From positions 1-45,134 of the forward strand of contig DAOTUD010000002.1 of the NCBI GenBank assembly GCA_034437275.1: a DNA stretch of 45,134 nt, in the 5' to 3' direction. The notes beneath the pieces were generated by a model. That model did no database searches and was not told the DNA's origin. It saw only the letters and a program-made list of their open reading frames with translations. Origin of the DNA: TC-15 sp034437275 (GTDB lineage: Bacteria > Chloroflexota > Anaerolineae > Aggregatilineales > Aggregatilineaceae). Shown one piece after another: positions 1 to 7,880 of the stretch (positions are counted from its first letter, which is position 1; each line of letters opens with the position of its first letter). Position numbers and translations under genes: made by a program.

Positions 1-1
1 G

Positions 2-55
2 GTCTCGATCCAGGAGGCGATGCACAAACCGGCGTCAGGTCCGCAAAAAGCATAA
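2..55 (+). CDS. C-terminal end of an upstream gene (partial)
   Basis: Frame 2 is open from the left edge to a TAA at 53-55, giving the tail VSIQEAMHKPASGPQKA. The stop lies three bases before the ATG of the next gene, which is typical of two genes in one operon. An AGGAGG-like stretch at 12-17 followed by ATG at 20 could instead start a tiny 11-residue peptide, but a truncated upstream gene is simpler. No function can be read from so short a tail. Confidence 0.4.
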   Translation, partial: VSIQEAMHKPASGPQKA

Positions 56-58
56 GCG

Positions 59-985
59 ATGCTGCGCCAGGCCGCGATCACGCTGGTAGTGCTGGGGCTG
101 TTGTGCGCCCCGGTCGCTGCCCAGTCCGATGCCACCTACCCGGATGTGCCCTACGTGCCGGATGGCGACCCGTTCAAGCAGGTGCTGGACATCTATCTGC
201 CAGACGCTGCCATTGATAGCGGCCCCTACCCCGCGCTGGTGCTCATTCATTGCAACGGCTGCTCGAAGTGGGACTATGTGCCCCAGGCAGCGGCCTTGAA
301 CGCACGCGGCTACGCAGCGGTCCCCATCGAGTTCCGCAACATTTCGCCTGACACACCGCTGGGGCCGGTCGCGGATGCCTTCTGCGCGCTGGCCTGGCTG
401 CACGCACACGGCGCAGAGTACGACATCGACCCGGACCGCATCACCGTACTCGGACATTCGCTGGGCGGTTATCCCGCTGCGATGCTCGGCACGGTCGACG
501 ATCCGGCCCGCTTTCTGAGCGCGTGCCCGCATCCCACCATCGATGGGCCGTGGGTGCAGGGCAGCGTGATCTATGCCGGCGCATTGGAACTGCCGGCATC
601 GCCTTTCGTGGCGGATATGCTGGGCCTCGCGCCCGAGACAGTCGACGGCTATCTGGCCGCCCTGGAGTCGCGCTCCCCGCTGGCGTGGCGCGACGACCCG
701 ATCCTCACACCCGACACACGCGCGTTCGCGGAGTTATTCCCGCATTACTGGATCGACGAAGATGATCCGCCGTTTCTGCTCATGCATGGGGAGATCGACA
801 ACAAGATCGCGCCGGTAGTATCGCAAGATTTCGCCGCACTACTGGAGGCAGCGGATGTGGAAGCCGACCTGCTGTTGCTGCCAGGGGCCGGGCATGGGCT
901 GCGGCTTTACAACCCGGTGCCGACCCCAGAAGTCGATGCCACGCTGGAGGCGTTCCTGGCCGGCATATTCGCGGGGGAAAAATAA
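59..985 (+). CDS. secreted alpha/beta hydrolase (esterase-like)
   Basis: This is a 308-residue alpha/beta-hydrolase fold protein that probably hydrolyses an ester outside the cytoplasm. Residues 1-21 form a signal peptide with a hydrophobic core and an AQS cleavage region. The nucleophile elbow GHSLGG puts the catalytic serine at S134. D247 (in HGEID) and H279 (in GAGHG) complete a plausible triad in the right order. The early HCNGC segment fits the oxyanion-hole strand-loop of the fold. The start follows an in-frame TAA at 53-55, so the ATG at 59 is the only good start. It lies on the same strand as the oxidase operon downstream but is separated from it by 217 bp with a promoter, so it is probably a separate unit. 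The substrate is unknown. Confidence is high for the fold and low for the substrate. Confidence 0.85.
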   Translation: MLRQAAITLVVLGLLCAPVAAQSDATYPDVPYVPDGDPFKQVLDIYLPDAAIDSGPYPALVLIHCNGCSKWDYVPQAAALNARGYAAVPIEFRNISPDTPLGPVADAFCALAWLHAHGAEYDIDPDRITVLGHSLGGYPAAMLGTVDDPARFLSACPHPTIDGPWVQGSVIYAGALELPASPFVADMLGLAPETVDGYLAALESRSPLAWRDDPILTPDTRAFAELFPHYWIDEDDPPFLLMHGEIDNKIAPVVSQDFAALLEAADVEADLLLLPGAGHGLRLYNPVPTPEVDATLEAFLAGIFAGEK

Positions 986-1047
986 ATATCACGGCTGTTT
1001 TATTGCTTTTGCGCCAGAAAAAACGGTACGTTTTATATAAAAAACAA

Positions 1048-1077
1048 TTGTCTTACTTTTAAGGGCGAGTGTATAAT
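1048..1077 (+). promoter_or_regulatory. sigma70-type promoter of the cta operon
   Basis: TTGTCT (1048-1053) and a perfect TATAAT (1072-1077) are separated by 18 bp in an AT-rich stretch within the otherwise GC-rich gap 986-1202. Transcription would start near 1084, leaving a 5' leader of about 120 nt before ctaC. Confidence 0.6.
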
Positions 1078-1108
1078 CTTGAATTGTTTATACCATAGTC
1101 GTGAAAAG

Positions 1109-1170
1109 CATCACCCTTCCGGTGATGAACACAACGCTATCCGATCCCGCCAGTGGGTTCCGTAGGAGCC
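1109..1170 (+). promoter_or_regulatory. two hairpins in the cta leader
   Basis: CATCACC (1109-1115) pairs perfectly with GGTGATG (1121-1127) across a 5-nt loop. GGTTCC (1156-1161) pairs with GGAGCC (1165-1170) with one G-U pair and a 3-nt loop. Neither is followed by a T tract, so they are not intrinsic terminators. They may stabilise the mRNA or be protein-binding leader structures. The function is not shown by the sequence. Confidence 0.35.
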
Positions 1171-1202
1171 AGAATTTGATGCTGCTTAACTGAGGAATAT
1201 TT

Positions 1203-2300
1203 ATGAACTATCGTACTACCCACAACCATTGGATTTGGATCGCGCTGCTGGGCGTGCTGCTGGTCGTCCTGGCCCTGCCCGCCCAAACATTGGCGCACGG
1301 CCCCGCCGAAGGGGGTGCCGACTCAGACGCCATCAACGATCTCTTCCTCATCACACTCATTATTGCACTGCCGGTTTTCTTGCTGGTGGAGGGGCTGATC
1401 ATTTATGCGATCATCCGCTACCGGCGACGGCGCGCCGACGAAATGCCCGATCAGGTACACGGCAATACGCCGCTGGAGATCACCTGGACTGTTGTGTCCT
1501 TTTTGATCATCGGCGTGTTGTTCGTGCTGACGGTGCGCGCGCTCGACACCGAGTACGAAGCCGATGCCGAGAACGGCGTCCCCGATTACACAATTGAGGT
1601 GATCGGGTATATGTGGAATTGGGACTTCAAGTACTATGCGGGCGACAGCAACCAGCCGGGCATCCGCAACGAATATCCCGGCCAGATGAAAATCCCGGCC
1701 AACCGCAACGTGCTGCTGAAGATCACGTCGACGGATGTGCAGCACAGCTTCTGGCTGCCGGACCTGGCCGGCAAAGTGGACGCGATCCCCGGCTACACCA
1801 ACACGATGTGGCTGCGCGTGGATGAGGACCAGATCGGCGAAACGCTGGTCGGCAACTGCGCGGAATACTGCGGCACCCTGCATTTTGACATGCTGATCAA
1901 AGCCGAGATCATGGCCCCGGACGAGTTCGATACCTGGCTGGCCCGCCGGGAAGCCGCACTCAGCGAGTTTCAGCCGGTGGGGACCGACCTGGACACCCCA
2001 CCGCTGCCCACCGAGCGCGATGTCGAGAACGGGCGTATGATCTTCGAGACAAACTGCCTGGCCTGTCATGGCGAAGGGAACCGGCCCGGCCCGGCCTTTA
2101 ACGGGATGTGGGATCGCGCGCAAACACAGCGGGACGGCTATTCCGCTGAGCGCTATCTGCGCGAGTCGATTGTCGATCCGTGCGCGTACACCGTCGACGG
2201 CTACGAGTGCACGCTGATGCCGCAAGACTACGGCCAGAAATACGACGCGCAGCAGCTAGCGGACCTCATCGAGTACATCAAGCAGTATAGTGGAGAGTAG
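1203..2300 (+). CDS. ctaC: cytochrome c oxidase subunit II with fused cytochrome c (caa3 type)
   Basis: Subunit II carries electrons from cytochrome c to the oxidase core. This 365-residue form has a hydrophobic N-terminal signal or anchor (about 12-31), two membrane helices (about 47-71 and 93-113), and a periplasmic cupredoxin domain with a full CuA site: H181, C219, E221, C223, H227 and M230. It ends in a class I cytochrome c domain with the haem motif C285-L-A-C288-H289, which defines the caa3 arrangement. A GAGG lies 8 bp before the ATG at 1203. It is the first gene of ctaCDEF, with 8 bp to ctaD. All ligands are intact, so it should be functional. Confidence 0.96.
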   Translation: MNYRTTHNHWIWIALLGVLLVVLALPAQTLAHGPAEGGADSDAINDLFLITLIIALPVFLLVEGLIIYAIIRYRRRRADEMPDQVHGNTPLEITWTVVSFLIIGVLFVLTVRALDTEYEADAENGVPDYTIEVIGYMWNWDFKYYAGDSNQPGIRNEYPGQMKIPANRNVLLKITSTDVQHSFWLPDLAGKVDAIPGYTNTMWLRVDEDQIGETLVGNCAEYCGTLHFDMLIKAEIMAPDEFDTWLARREAALSEFQPVGTDLDTPPLPTERDVENGRMIFETNCLACHGEGNRPGPAFNGMWDRAQTQRDGYSAERYLRESIVDPCAYTVDGYECTLMPQDYGQKYDAQQLADLIEYIKQYSGE

Positions 2301-2308
2301 CAGACGAC

Positions 2309-3949
2309 ATGGCAACAGTAGCAACAACTGCTCCGACGGCTCCCAAACCAGAGGGGCTATTGGCCTGGATTACCACCGTCGATCACAAAAAGATCGGCAT
2401 TATGTACGTCCTGACGACCTTCGTGTTCTTCGTGGTGGGGGTAGTCCTGGCGCAGGTCATGCGCCTGGAGCTAACCTGGCCCGGCGGCCAGATCATGAGC
2501 GCCGACGACTACAACCAGATTTTCTCCATGCACGGCACGACCATGATCTTCCTGTTCGTGATCCCGATGCTGGCCGGGCTGGCCAACTACGCGGTCCCGC
2601 TGTTGATCGGGGCGCGCGATATGGCCTTCCCACGCCTGAACGCGCTGAGCTTCTGGCTGCTGCTGTTTGGGGGCCTGACGGTGTATGCCGGTTTCCTGGC
2701 TCCGGGTGGCGCCGCGGCAAACGGCTGGACGTCCTACCCGCCGCTGAGTGGCAAGGAGTTCTCGCCGGGGCATGGCACCGACCTGTGGCTAATCGGGCTG
2801 GCGCTGACCGGCACGTCGTCGCTGATCGGGTCGATCAACTTCATCGTGACCATCTTCCGGATGCGCGCCCCCGGCATGAGTTGGATGAAAATGCCGCTGT
2901 TCGTGTGGACCGTGCTCACGATGGCCTTCATGATCCTGCTGTCCACGCCAATCCTGACCGGCGGCATGGCGATGCTGCTGGCCGATCGCAATTTCGGCAC
3001 GCAGTTTTTTATCGCGGAGGCCGGCGGCGACCCGGTGCTGTGGCAGCATTTCTTCTGGTTCTACTCCCACCCGGCGGTGTACATCATCATCCTGCCGGCA
3101 ATGGGCGTGATCTCGGAAGTGCTGCCGGTCTATACCCGCCGCCCGATCTTTGGGTATTCCGCGCTGGTCTACTCCACGATTGCGATCGGGGTGTTGGGCT
3201 TCACGACGTGGTCGCATCACATGTTCACCACCGGGCTGCCCGTCACGCTGGAGAAATTCTTTGTGTTCTCCACAATGCTGATCGCCGTGCCAACCGGCGT
3301 GAAGGTCTTTAACTGGGTCTTCACGCTGATCGGGGGATCGCTGCACTTCACCACGTCGATGCTGTACGCGATCGGGTTCCTGAGCACGTTCCTGATCGGC
3401 GGGATCACCGGTGTATTCCAGTCGATCCTGCCCATCGACGAGCAGGTCCACGACTCGTACTGGATCGTGGCCCACCTGCACTACACCGTGTTTGGCGGGG
3501 GCGGATTTGGCATCTTCGCCGCAATGTACTACTGGTGGCCCAAGATGTTCGGCTACCAACTGGACGAACGGCTCGGCAAGTGGCAGTTCTGGACGCTGTT
3601 CATCGGCTTCCACATCACCTACTTTCCGATGCACATCCTGGGGCTGGACGGGATGCCGCGCCGCATCTACGACTATGGCGATGATCGCGGCTGGACCGGC
3701 CTGAACCAACTGACGACGGTCGGCGGGATCATCATGGGCATCTCGGTGATCATCCTGATCGTCAACATGATCCGCAGCGCCATCAAGCACGAACCGGCAG
3801 GCGACGATCCCTGGGAAGGCGATACACTCGAATGGATGACCTCGTCACCGCCGCCGGAGTATAATTTTGAAACCATCCCAATTGTGCACAGCCGCCGCCC
3901 GGCGCGTGACGCCCGGATGGCCGCATCATCTGAGGGGGAAAGCGCATGA
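2309..3949 (+). CDS. ctaD: cytochrome c oxidase subunit I, A2 (YS-motif) class
   Basis: This is the catalytic subunit of the proton-pumping oxidase (546 residues, about 12 membrane helices). The haem and copper ligands are visible: H75 and H391 for the low-spin haem, H389 for the high-spin haem, and H254, H303 and H304 for CuB. Y258 is placed for the His-Tyr cross-link. The helix VI motif reads Y252-S253-H254-P-A-V-Y, with no glutamate after the proline. In haem-copper oxidase classification this YS motif marks subfamily A2, which uses Tyr-Ser in place of the D-channel glutamate of A1 enzymes. The gene overlaps ctaE by 4 bp (ATGA), indicating translational coupling. Confidence 0.97.
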   Translation: MATVATTAPTAPKPEGLLAWITTVDHKKIGIMYVLTTFVFFVVGVVLAQVMRLELTWPGGQIMSADDYNQIFSMHGTTMIFLFVIPMLAGLANYAVPLLIGARDMAFPRLNALSFWLLLFGGLTVYAGFLAPGGAAANGWTSYPPLSGKEFSPGHGTDLWLIGLALTGTSSLIGSINFIVTIFRMRAPGMSWMKMPLFVWTVLTMAFMILLSTPILTGGMAMLLADRNFGTQFFIAEAGGDPVLWQHFFWFYSHPAVYIIILPAMGVISEVLPVYTRRPIFGYSALVYSTIAIGVLGFTTWSHHMFTTGLPVTLEKFFVFSTMLIAVPTGVKVFNWVFTLIGGSLHFTTSMLYAIGFLSTFLIGGITGVFQSILPIDEQVHDSYWIVAHLHYTVFGGGGFGIFAAMYYWWPKMFGYQLDERLGKWQFWTLFIGFHITYFPMHILGLDGMPRRIYDYGDDRGWTGLNQLTTVGGIIMGISVIILIVNMIRSAIKHEPAGDDPWEGDTLEWMTSSPPPEYNFETIPIVHSRRPARDARMAASSEGESA

Positions 3950-4752
3950 GCCGTAGTGATACAACGACTGCGCCCGAAGCAATGAACGAACAACCTGACG
4001 CGCACGCGGCAATGGCAGCCGGCGAGCACGACGAGATTCACCTGCCCCCGCCCAGCCACGCCCCGATCATCCTGGGCCTGGGCGCGACCCTGCTGCTGTT
4101 AGGGCTGGTGGTGCCGGTGCTGGGCGTAATTGGGCTGGTCATCACCGGGGTCGGCGTGTGGAAGATCGGCTACTTCCCCGAAATCGACATGCACGCCAAC
4201 TGGCTGCAGGAACTCAACGACCGCAAGCTCGGCATGTGGGTTTTCCTGTCGTCGGAGGTGATGTTCTTCGCCGCGCTGATCGGTGCATATGTGGCCTTCA
4301 AGATCGACCAGGGCTTCGAGGAAGCGCACGAGGTACTCAGCCTGCCGCTGGCGACGCTCGGCACGTCGGTGCTGATCGTCAGCAGCTTCGCGGTAGTCAT
4401 GGGCCTGGAGTCGCTGCAATCCGGCGACAAACCCGTCTTCCGGAACTGGATGGGCCTGACGCTGCTGTTGGGCGCGACGTTCCTGGGCATTCAGGCCTTC
4501 GAGTGGTATGAACTGCTGCACGAAGATATCACGGCGGAAACCTTGTTCGGCACGGCCTTTTTTGTGACGACCGGCTTTCATGGGTTGCACGTCCTGGGCG
4601 GGGTGATCTGGCTGGCGCTGGTGCTGCTCAAAGCCCAGCGCGGCGAATACTCCGCCGACAAATACCTGGGGGTCGAGTTGTTTGGGCTGTACTGGCATTT
4701 TGTCGATATCGTGTGGATCGTGCTGTTCACCGTCATTTACCTGATCGAGTAG
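3946..4752 (+). CDS. ctaE: cytochrome c oxidase subunit III
   Basis: Subunit III stabilises the catalytic core and its proton entry. This 268-residue protein has seven predicted membrane segments. It shows family signatures: the SSEVMFF helix with the conserved Glu, GFHGLHV, and YWHFVDIVW near the C-terminus. The N-terminal 45 residues are polar and low in complexity before the first helix. It starts inside the ctaD stop codon (ATGA overlap) and is followed after 13 bp by the small subunit gene, so the three are cotranscribed. Confidence 0.95.
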   Translation: MSRSDTTTAPEAMNEQPDAHAAMAAGEHDEIHLPPPSHAPIILGLGATLLLLGLVVPVLGVIGLVITGVGVWKIGYFPEIDMHANWLQELNDRKLGMWVFLSSEVMFFAALIGAYVAFKIDQGFEEAHEVLSLPLATLGTSVLIVSSFAVVMGLESLQSGDKPVFRNWMGLTLLLGATFLGIQAFEWYELLHEDITAETLFGTAFFVTTGFHGLHVLGGVIWLALVLLKAQRGEYSADKYLGVELFGLYWHFVDIVWIVLFTVIYLIE

Positions 4753-4765
4753 CCGGGAGTCAATC

Positions 4766-5338
4766 ATGGATCAAGGAATGTTTATTCTGCTGTGGACCAT
4801 GAGCGGGGCGCTGCTCGGCGGGGTTGTGACGCCGCTCCTGGCCGAAAACAAACGACGTGCGAATGAATGGGTGCTAATGATCGCCGGGCTGGGGCTGGGG
4901 ATCGTGGGCAACGCGATCCTGCTGGCCCCCCTGTGGGTGTACCTGCACATACAGCCGGAGCGCGCCGCGACCGGCCCCGCGTGGCAGGCGGATGCGCTCA
5001 GCCTGGAGCAAGCACAGCAGCGCGCCGAGGCCAGCCTGACACCCTGGGCCGCGATGGAAGCCAACCTGTGGCCGCAGCCGCGCGAACATACGCACCGCTA
5101 CCAATACGTCGGGGTCTTTGTAGCCCTGGCGCTGATTACTGCCGTCGAGGTCGCGCTGACCTACATCGACCTCAGCTTCTCGATTGTCGGGCTGCTGGTG
5201 GCGCTGTCAGCGGCGAAGGTGCTGCTGGTGGTGATGTACTTCATGCACCTGCGCTTCGACAACCAGTGGTATACTGCCGTTTTCGCCTTTGCGCTGCCAT
5301 TTGCCGGGATCGTGCTGGCCGTGCTGGCGGTAGCATAA
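4766..5338 (+). CDS. ctaF: small oxidase subunit: COX4-like (CtaF) domain with a two-helix N-terminal extension
   Basis: The C-terminal half (about residues 108-190) has three membrane helices and the hallmark VVMYFMHLRFDN of prokaryotic cytochrome c oxidase subunit IV (COX4_pro/CtaF). The protein has 190 residues, whereas CtaF is usually about 100. The extra N-terminal part contains two more hydrophobic helices (about 4-24 and 37-61) and a polar linker (about 63-105). The extension may be a second small subunit fused to CtaF, which I could not identify. It is the last gene of the cta operon, 13 bp after ctaE and 20 bp before a strong terminator. The assignment of the C-terminal half is firm. 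The role of the N-terminal half is unknown. Confidence 0.88.
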   Translation: MDQGMFILLWTMSGALLGGVVTPLLAENKRRANEWVLMIAGLGLGIVGNAILLAPLWVYLHIQPERAATGPAWQADALSLEQAQQRAEASLTPWAAMEANLWPQPREHTHRYQYVGVFVALALITAVEVALTYIDLSFSIVGLLVALSAAKVLLVVMYFMHLRFDNQWYTAVFAFALPFAGIVLAVLAVA

Positions 5339-5358
5339 GCTGCACATCATAAATTCAG

Positions 5359-5394
5359 CACGCCTCCCAGTGCATTTGGGGGGCGTGTTATTTT
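5359..5394 (+). terminator. intrinsic terminator of the cta operon
   Basis: A 10-bp GC-rich stem (5359-5368 with 5378-5387, one G-U pair) with a 9-nt loop is followed directly by TTATTTT. It lies 20 bp after the ctaF stop. Confidence 0.85.
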
Positions 5395-5409
5395 AGACAG
5401 GAGAACGCT

Positions 5410-5889
5410 ATGCCAAACGACTCGAATGCAGGCCCGCTGCCCGGCTCCTACTGGGTGCAGCCGGGGCGCTTTATGGCCGGCCCCTACCCGCGCAGCACAA
5501 CTGCTGTCAGCGAGTTGCTAGCCGCCGGGATCACGTTCTTCCTGGACCTGACCGAAGCGGGCGAACTGCCGCCCTACGCGCCTGAACTCCCCCCGGACGT
5601 GACGCACCAGCGGATGCCAATCCGCGACATGCGCACGCCGACCGTCGAGCAGATGACCGGGATTCTCGACGCGATCGATTTCGCGCTGTTCCAGGGGCGC
5701 GTGGTGTACGTGCACTGCTGGGCCGGCCTGGGCCGGACGGGCACCGTCGTCGGCTGCTACCTGGCCCGGCACGGCACCACCGGGCAGGCCGCGCTGGACG
5801 AACTGGTGCGCCTGCGCGACGGCAGCACCGGCTCGCCGCAGACGTTCGAGCAGGAACGCATGATCCTGCGCTGGCCGGAGGATAGCTGA
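5410..5889 (+). CDS. dual-specificity/tyrosine phosphatase-like protein
   Basis: This 159-residue protein has the cysteine-phosphatase signature HCxxGxGRTG: nucleophile C103, phosphate-binding R109 and T110. D73 (in IRDM) is in the right place upstream to be the general acid. It should remove phosphate from a phosphoprotein or another small phosphoester in the cytoplasm. There is no signal peptide or other domain. An AGGAG lies upstream of the ATG at 5410. It stands alone between the cta terminator and a hairpin at 5910-5941. The substrate cannot be read from context. Confidence 0.85.
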   Translation: MPNDSNAGPLPGSYWVQPGRFMAGPYPRSTTAVSELLAAGITFFLDLTEAGELPPYAPELPPDVTHQRMPIRDMRTPTVEQMTGILDAIDFALFQGRVVYVHCWAGLGRTGTVVGCYLARHGTTGQAALDELVRLRDGSTGSPQTFEQERMILRWPEDS

Positions 5890-5909
5890 TCACAACCCGC
5901 ACAACGCCG

Positions 5910-5941
5910 GAGTGGACACCCCAGCCTGCTGGTATCCACTC
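5910..5941 (+). terminator. hairpin after the phosphatase gene
   Basis: GAGTGGA (5910-5916) pairs with TCCACTC (5935-5941). An inner ACC/GGT pairing is separated by one C-A mismatch, with a 10-nt loop. No clear T tract follows, so termination efficiency is uncertain. Confidence 0.4.
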
Positions 5942-5976
5942 TGCGTGTGTTCCCCACTGCTGCCGGCGTTCAATGC

Positions 5977-6260
5977 CTACTCAAGCGGCAGCCCCAGCGT
6001 CGTGTTCCAGTTGATATCGGGGAAGTACATCCACACTTCGATGATCTTACCGTCTTCAAGGTTGAACAGCCCCAGGAACGGCAGATCCAGTTCGTTCCCC
6101 GTCGGCGGAATGTCCGGCACTTCGCTGGTGTGCGTCCCCAACATCGTGCCCAGCCAGGTGAAGGCACCATCCGCCACAACCATATCGTCCACCGTGATTT
6201 CCAGGTCGGGGAACAATCCATGCCAGAAAGCGACCCCAAACTGGTACCCTTTGAGGGCCT
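5977..6260 (-). pseudogene. remnant of a SnoaL-like / ester-cyclase-family protein
   Basis: The minus-strand reading frame contains a recognisable C-terminal part of a SnoaL-like polyketide-cyclase fold: FPDLEITVDDMV, then GTMLGTH, PPTGNE and LEDGKIIEVW. The residues upstream in the same open frame (to 6438) do not resemble the missing first half, and that DNA overlaps a TPR remnant read on the plus strand. The gene therefore seems to have lost its N-terminal half at a junction near 6260-6285. A short functional protein started within the frame is possible but less likely. Confidence 0.5.
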
Positions 6261-6282
6261 CGGCCTGGAGTGGGGCGTTCAG

Positions 6283-6676
6283 ACTGGATGGAGCCTGCGC
6301 ACCCTGAGTGTGCTGCTGCCCCAGGGCAAGTTCGACGAAGCGGCAGGCCACCCTGACATATAACAAAGCGATCGATGACAAAAGCGGGCAGATCTTTGCG
6401 CTGTCCGTACTGGCGCATGTTGCGTTTCGCCAGCACAACTATGAAGCTGCCCGGCAACACGCCCAGGGTGCCATCCTGACCGACGCTGTTATGTGGCTGT
6501 CGGCAGTCCAGCACAGCCCGGCCATTGAGCCGCGCCTGCAGCGCTTCGTCGACGCCTATCTCGCCGAGATCAAGCCGCAGCTATCTGAGGATCAGTTCGA
6601 GCAGGCGTTTGAACACGGCCAGACGCTAACGCTCGACCCGATAGCACACGACCGCCTGGCGCAGCAGCCGGACTAG
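6283..6676 (+). pseudogene. frameshifted remnant of a TPR-containing (LuxR/AfsR-like) regulator
   Basis: Two frames carry pieces of one repeat protein. The frame starting near 6283 reads WSLRTLSVLLPQGKFDEA. About one base later, near 6340, the next frame continues with AIDDKSGQIFALSVLAHVAF and NYEAARQHA, both TPR-like. The C-terminal tail RFVDAYLAEIKPQLSEDQF followed by FEHGQTLTLD resembles the ends of large TPR regulators with AAA/LuxR domains. The ATPase and most TPRs are absent and a frameshift interrupts the rest, so this is a decayed fragment. It is joined head-to-head to the SnoaL-like remnant. Confidence 0.5.
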
Positions 6677-6800
6677 CTTCGCCCCAAGCGGCAGCACGTC
6701 ATCGACCGGACCCAAGGCGGCGGCAGCCCAACTTGCGCTGTGGGCAAGTTTCAACACAATAAAGGTATTCTTTTACTTAAGCGTGGTAGGAATGTTCATT

Positions 6801-7559
6801 ATGGCCCGGCTTATCATTCTCGGCTCAGCAGCCGCCGTCTCGAACGCCACACACGATCCGACCCACTTGCTGCTCCAGGGCGACAACGGCAGTCTGGTGT
6901 TGATCGATTGTGGCGCAAACCCTCTGGGCAAGTTGCACCGGTACGGCATCCAGCCCGACGACATCCCCGACATGATCCTGACCCACTTTCACCCCGATCA
7001 CGTGGCCGGTGTACCGATCATGATGATGCAGATGTGGCTGCTTGGACGCCACAAGCCGCTGCAGGTGTACGGGCTGCATCACTGCCTGTACCGGGTCGAA
7101 GCGGCGATGGACGGGTTCCAGTGGCATACGTGGCCGGGCTTCTTCCCGGTGCATTTTCACCGCCTGTCGGAGACGCCTAACATGCCGGTGCTGGAGAATG
7201 AAGACTTCCGCATCCTGGCCTGGCCAACCAAGCACTTCATCCCCACGATCGGGCTGCGCATCGAGGTTAAGTCCACCGGCAACACCATCGGCTACTCCTG
7301 CGATACCGAGCCGATTCCAAACATCATTGCTCTGGCACAGGATGTTGATCTGCTGTTACACGAAGCATCTGGCGAGGGGTTCGGGCATTCAAGCGCCGCC
7401 CAGGCCGGCGAAACTGCCACCCAGGCGGGCGCGAAGGAACTGGTGCTGATCCATTACAACATGTGGGGCAACAATCCCGACTCGCTGGTGGACGAGGCGT
7501 GCACCACGTTTAGCGGCCCGGTGCAGTTGGCCAAAGACTACGACGAATACGCCATCTAG
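6801..7559 (+). CDS. MBL-fold metallo-hydrolase
   Basis: This is a 252-residue metallo-beta-lactamase fold hydrolase. The metal motif is T61-H-F-H-P-D66-H67 after LIDCGAN, and further metal-site regions (CDTEP, LIHYN) lie later. This is the layout of the RNase Z/arylsulfatase-like MBL branch, but the RNase Z exosite arm is not evident, so the substrate is undefined. The frame is also open to a GTG at 6783. I prefer the ATG at 6801 because AGGA (6788-6791) is 9 bp upstream and the fold starts at MARLIILG. It is a single gene, convergent with the small minus-strand operon at 7627-8336. Confidence 0.85.
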   Translation: MARLIILGSAAAVSNATHDPTHLLLQGDNGSLVLIDCGANPLGKLHRYGIQPDDIPDMILTHFHPDHVAGVPIMMMQMWLLGRHKPLQVYGLHHCLYRVEAAMDGFQWHTWPGFFPVHFHRLSETPNMPVLENEDFRILAWPTKHFIPTIGLRIEVKSTGNTIGYSCDTEPIPNIIALAQDVDLLLHEASGEGFGHSSAAQAGETATQAGAKELVLIHYNMWGNNPDSLVDEACTTFSGPVQLAKDYDEYAI

Positions 7560-7578
7560 CTGGCAACCAGCAGCGTAT

Positions 7579-7605
7579 AAGCCGGTCTTGTACAGGCAGG
7601 CTTTT
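7579..7605 (+). terminator. weak terminator-like hairpin after the MBL gene
   Basis: AAGCC (7579-7583) pairs with GGCTT (7599-7603), with partial pairing inside, and runs into TTTT (7602-7605). It sits between two convergent genes. Confidence 0.35.
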
Positions 7606-7626
7606 CGAGGGTTACCGGCGTGGGGA

Positions 7627-7860
7627 TTACGAGTTCGGTTCCTGCACCTCGGCGGCTTTGTCTACCGGCCTTACTGTCGCATGCAGGAAGGCAAAGTCAC
7701 CGCGCGGCGGCATGACTTCATGAATCTCAACAATCTCGAACGTATTTTTGCCGATCTGAATGTGACCTCCAACTTCAGGACGTTTCAGCTCGTTCACAAT
7801 TGCGCCCGGATGTTCCCCTCCGATAACAACGTAGCTCACTTTGTACGTCATCATAACCAC
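7627..7860 (-). CDS. small hypothetical protein
   Basis: This is a 77-residue soluble protein without a signal peptide, rich in beta-forming segments (VSYVVIGGEHPGAIV, FEIVEIHEVM). I do not recognise the family. Three ATG codons lie at the start (MVMMTYKV) and a GGGGAT precedes the first by a few bases, so the start could be 7860, 7854 or 7851. It begins 20 bp after the cyclic-nucleotide-binding gene on the same strand and is probably cotranscribed with it, which suggests a linked role. The function is unknown. Confidence 0.65.
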   Translation of the reverse strand: MVMMTYKVSYVVIGGEHPGAIVNELKRPEVGGHIQIGKNTFEIVEIHEVMPPRGDFAFLHATVRPVDKAAEVQEPNS

Positions 7861-7880
7861 ATCCCCTATCTCTAATAGAG

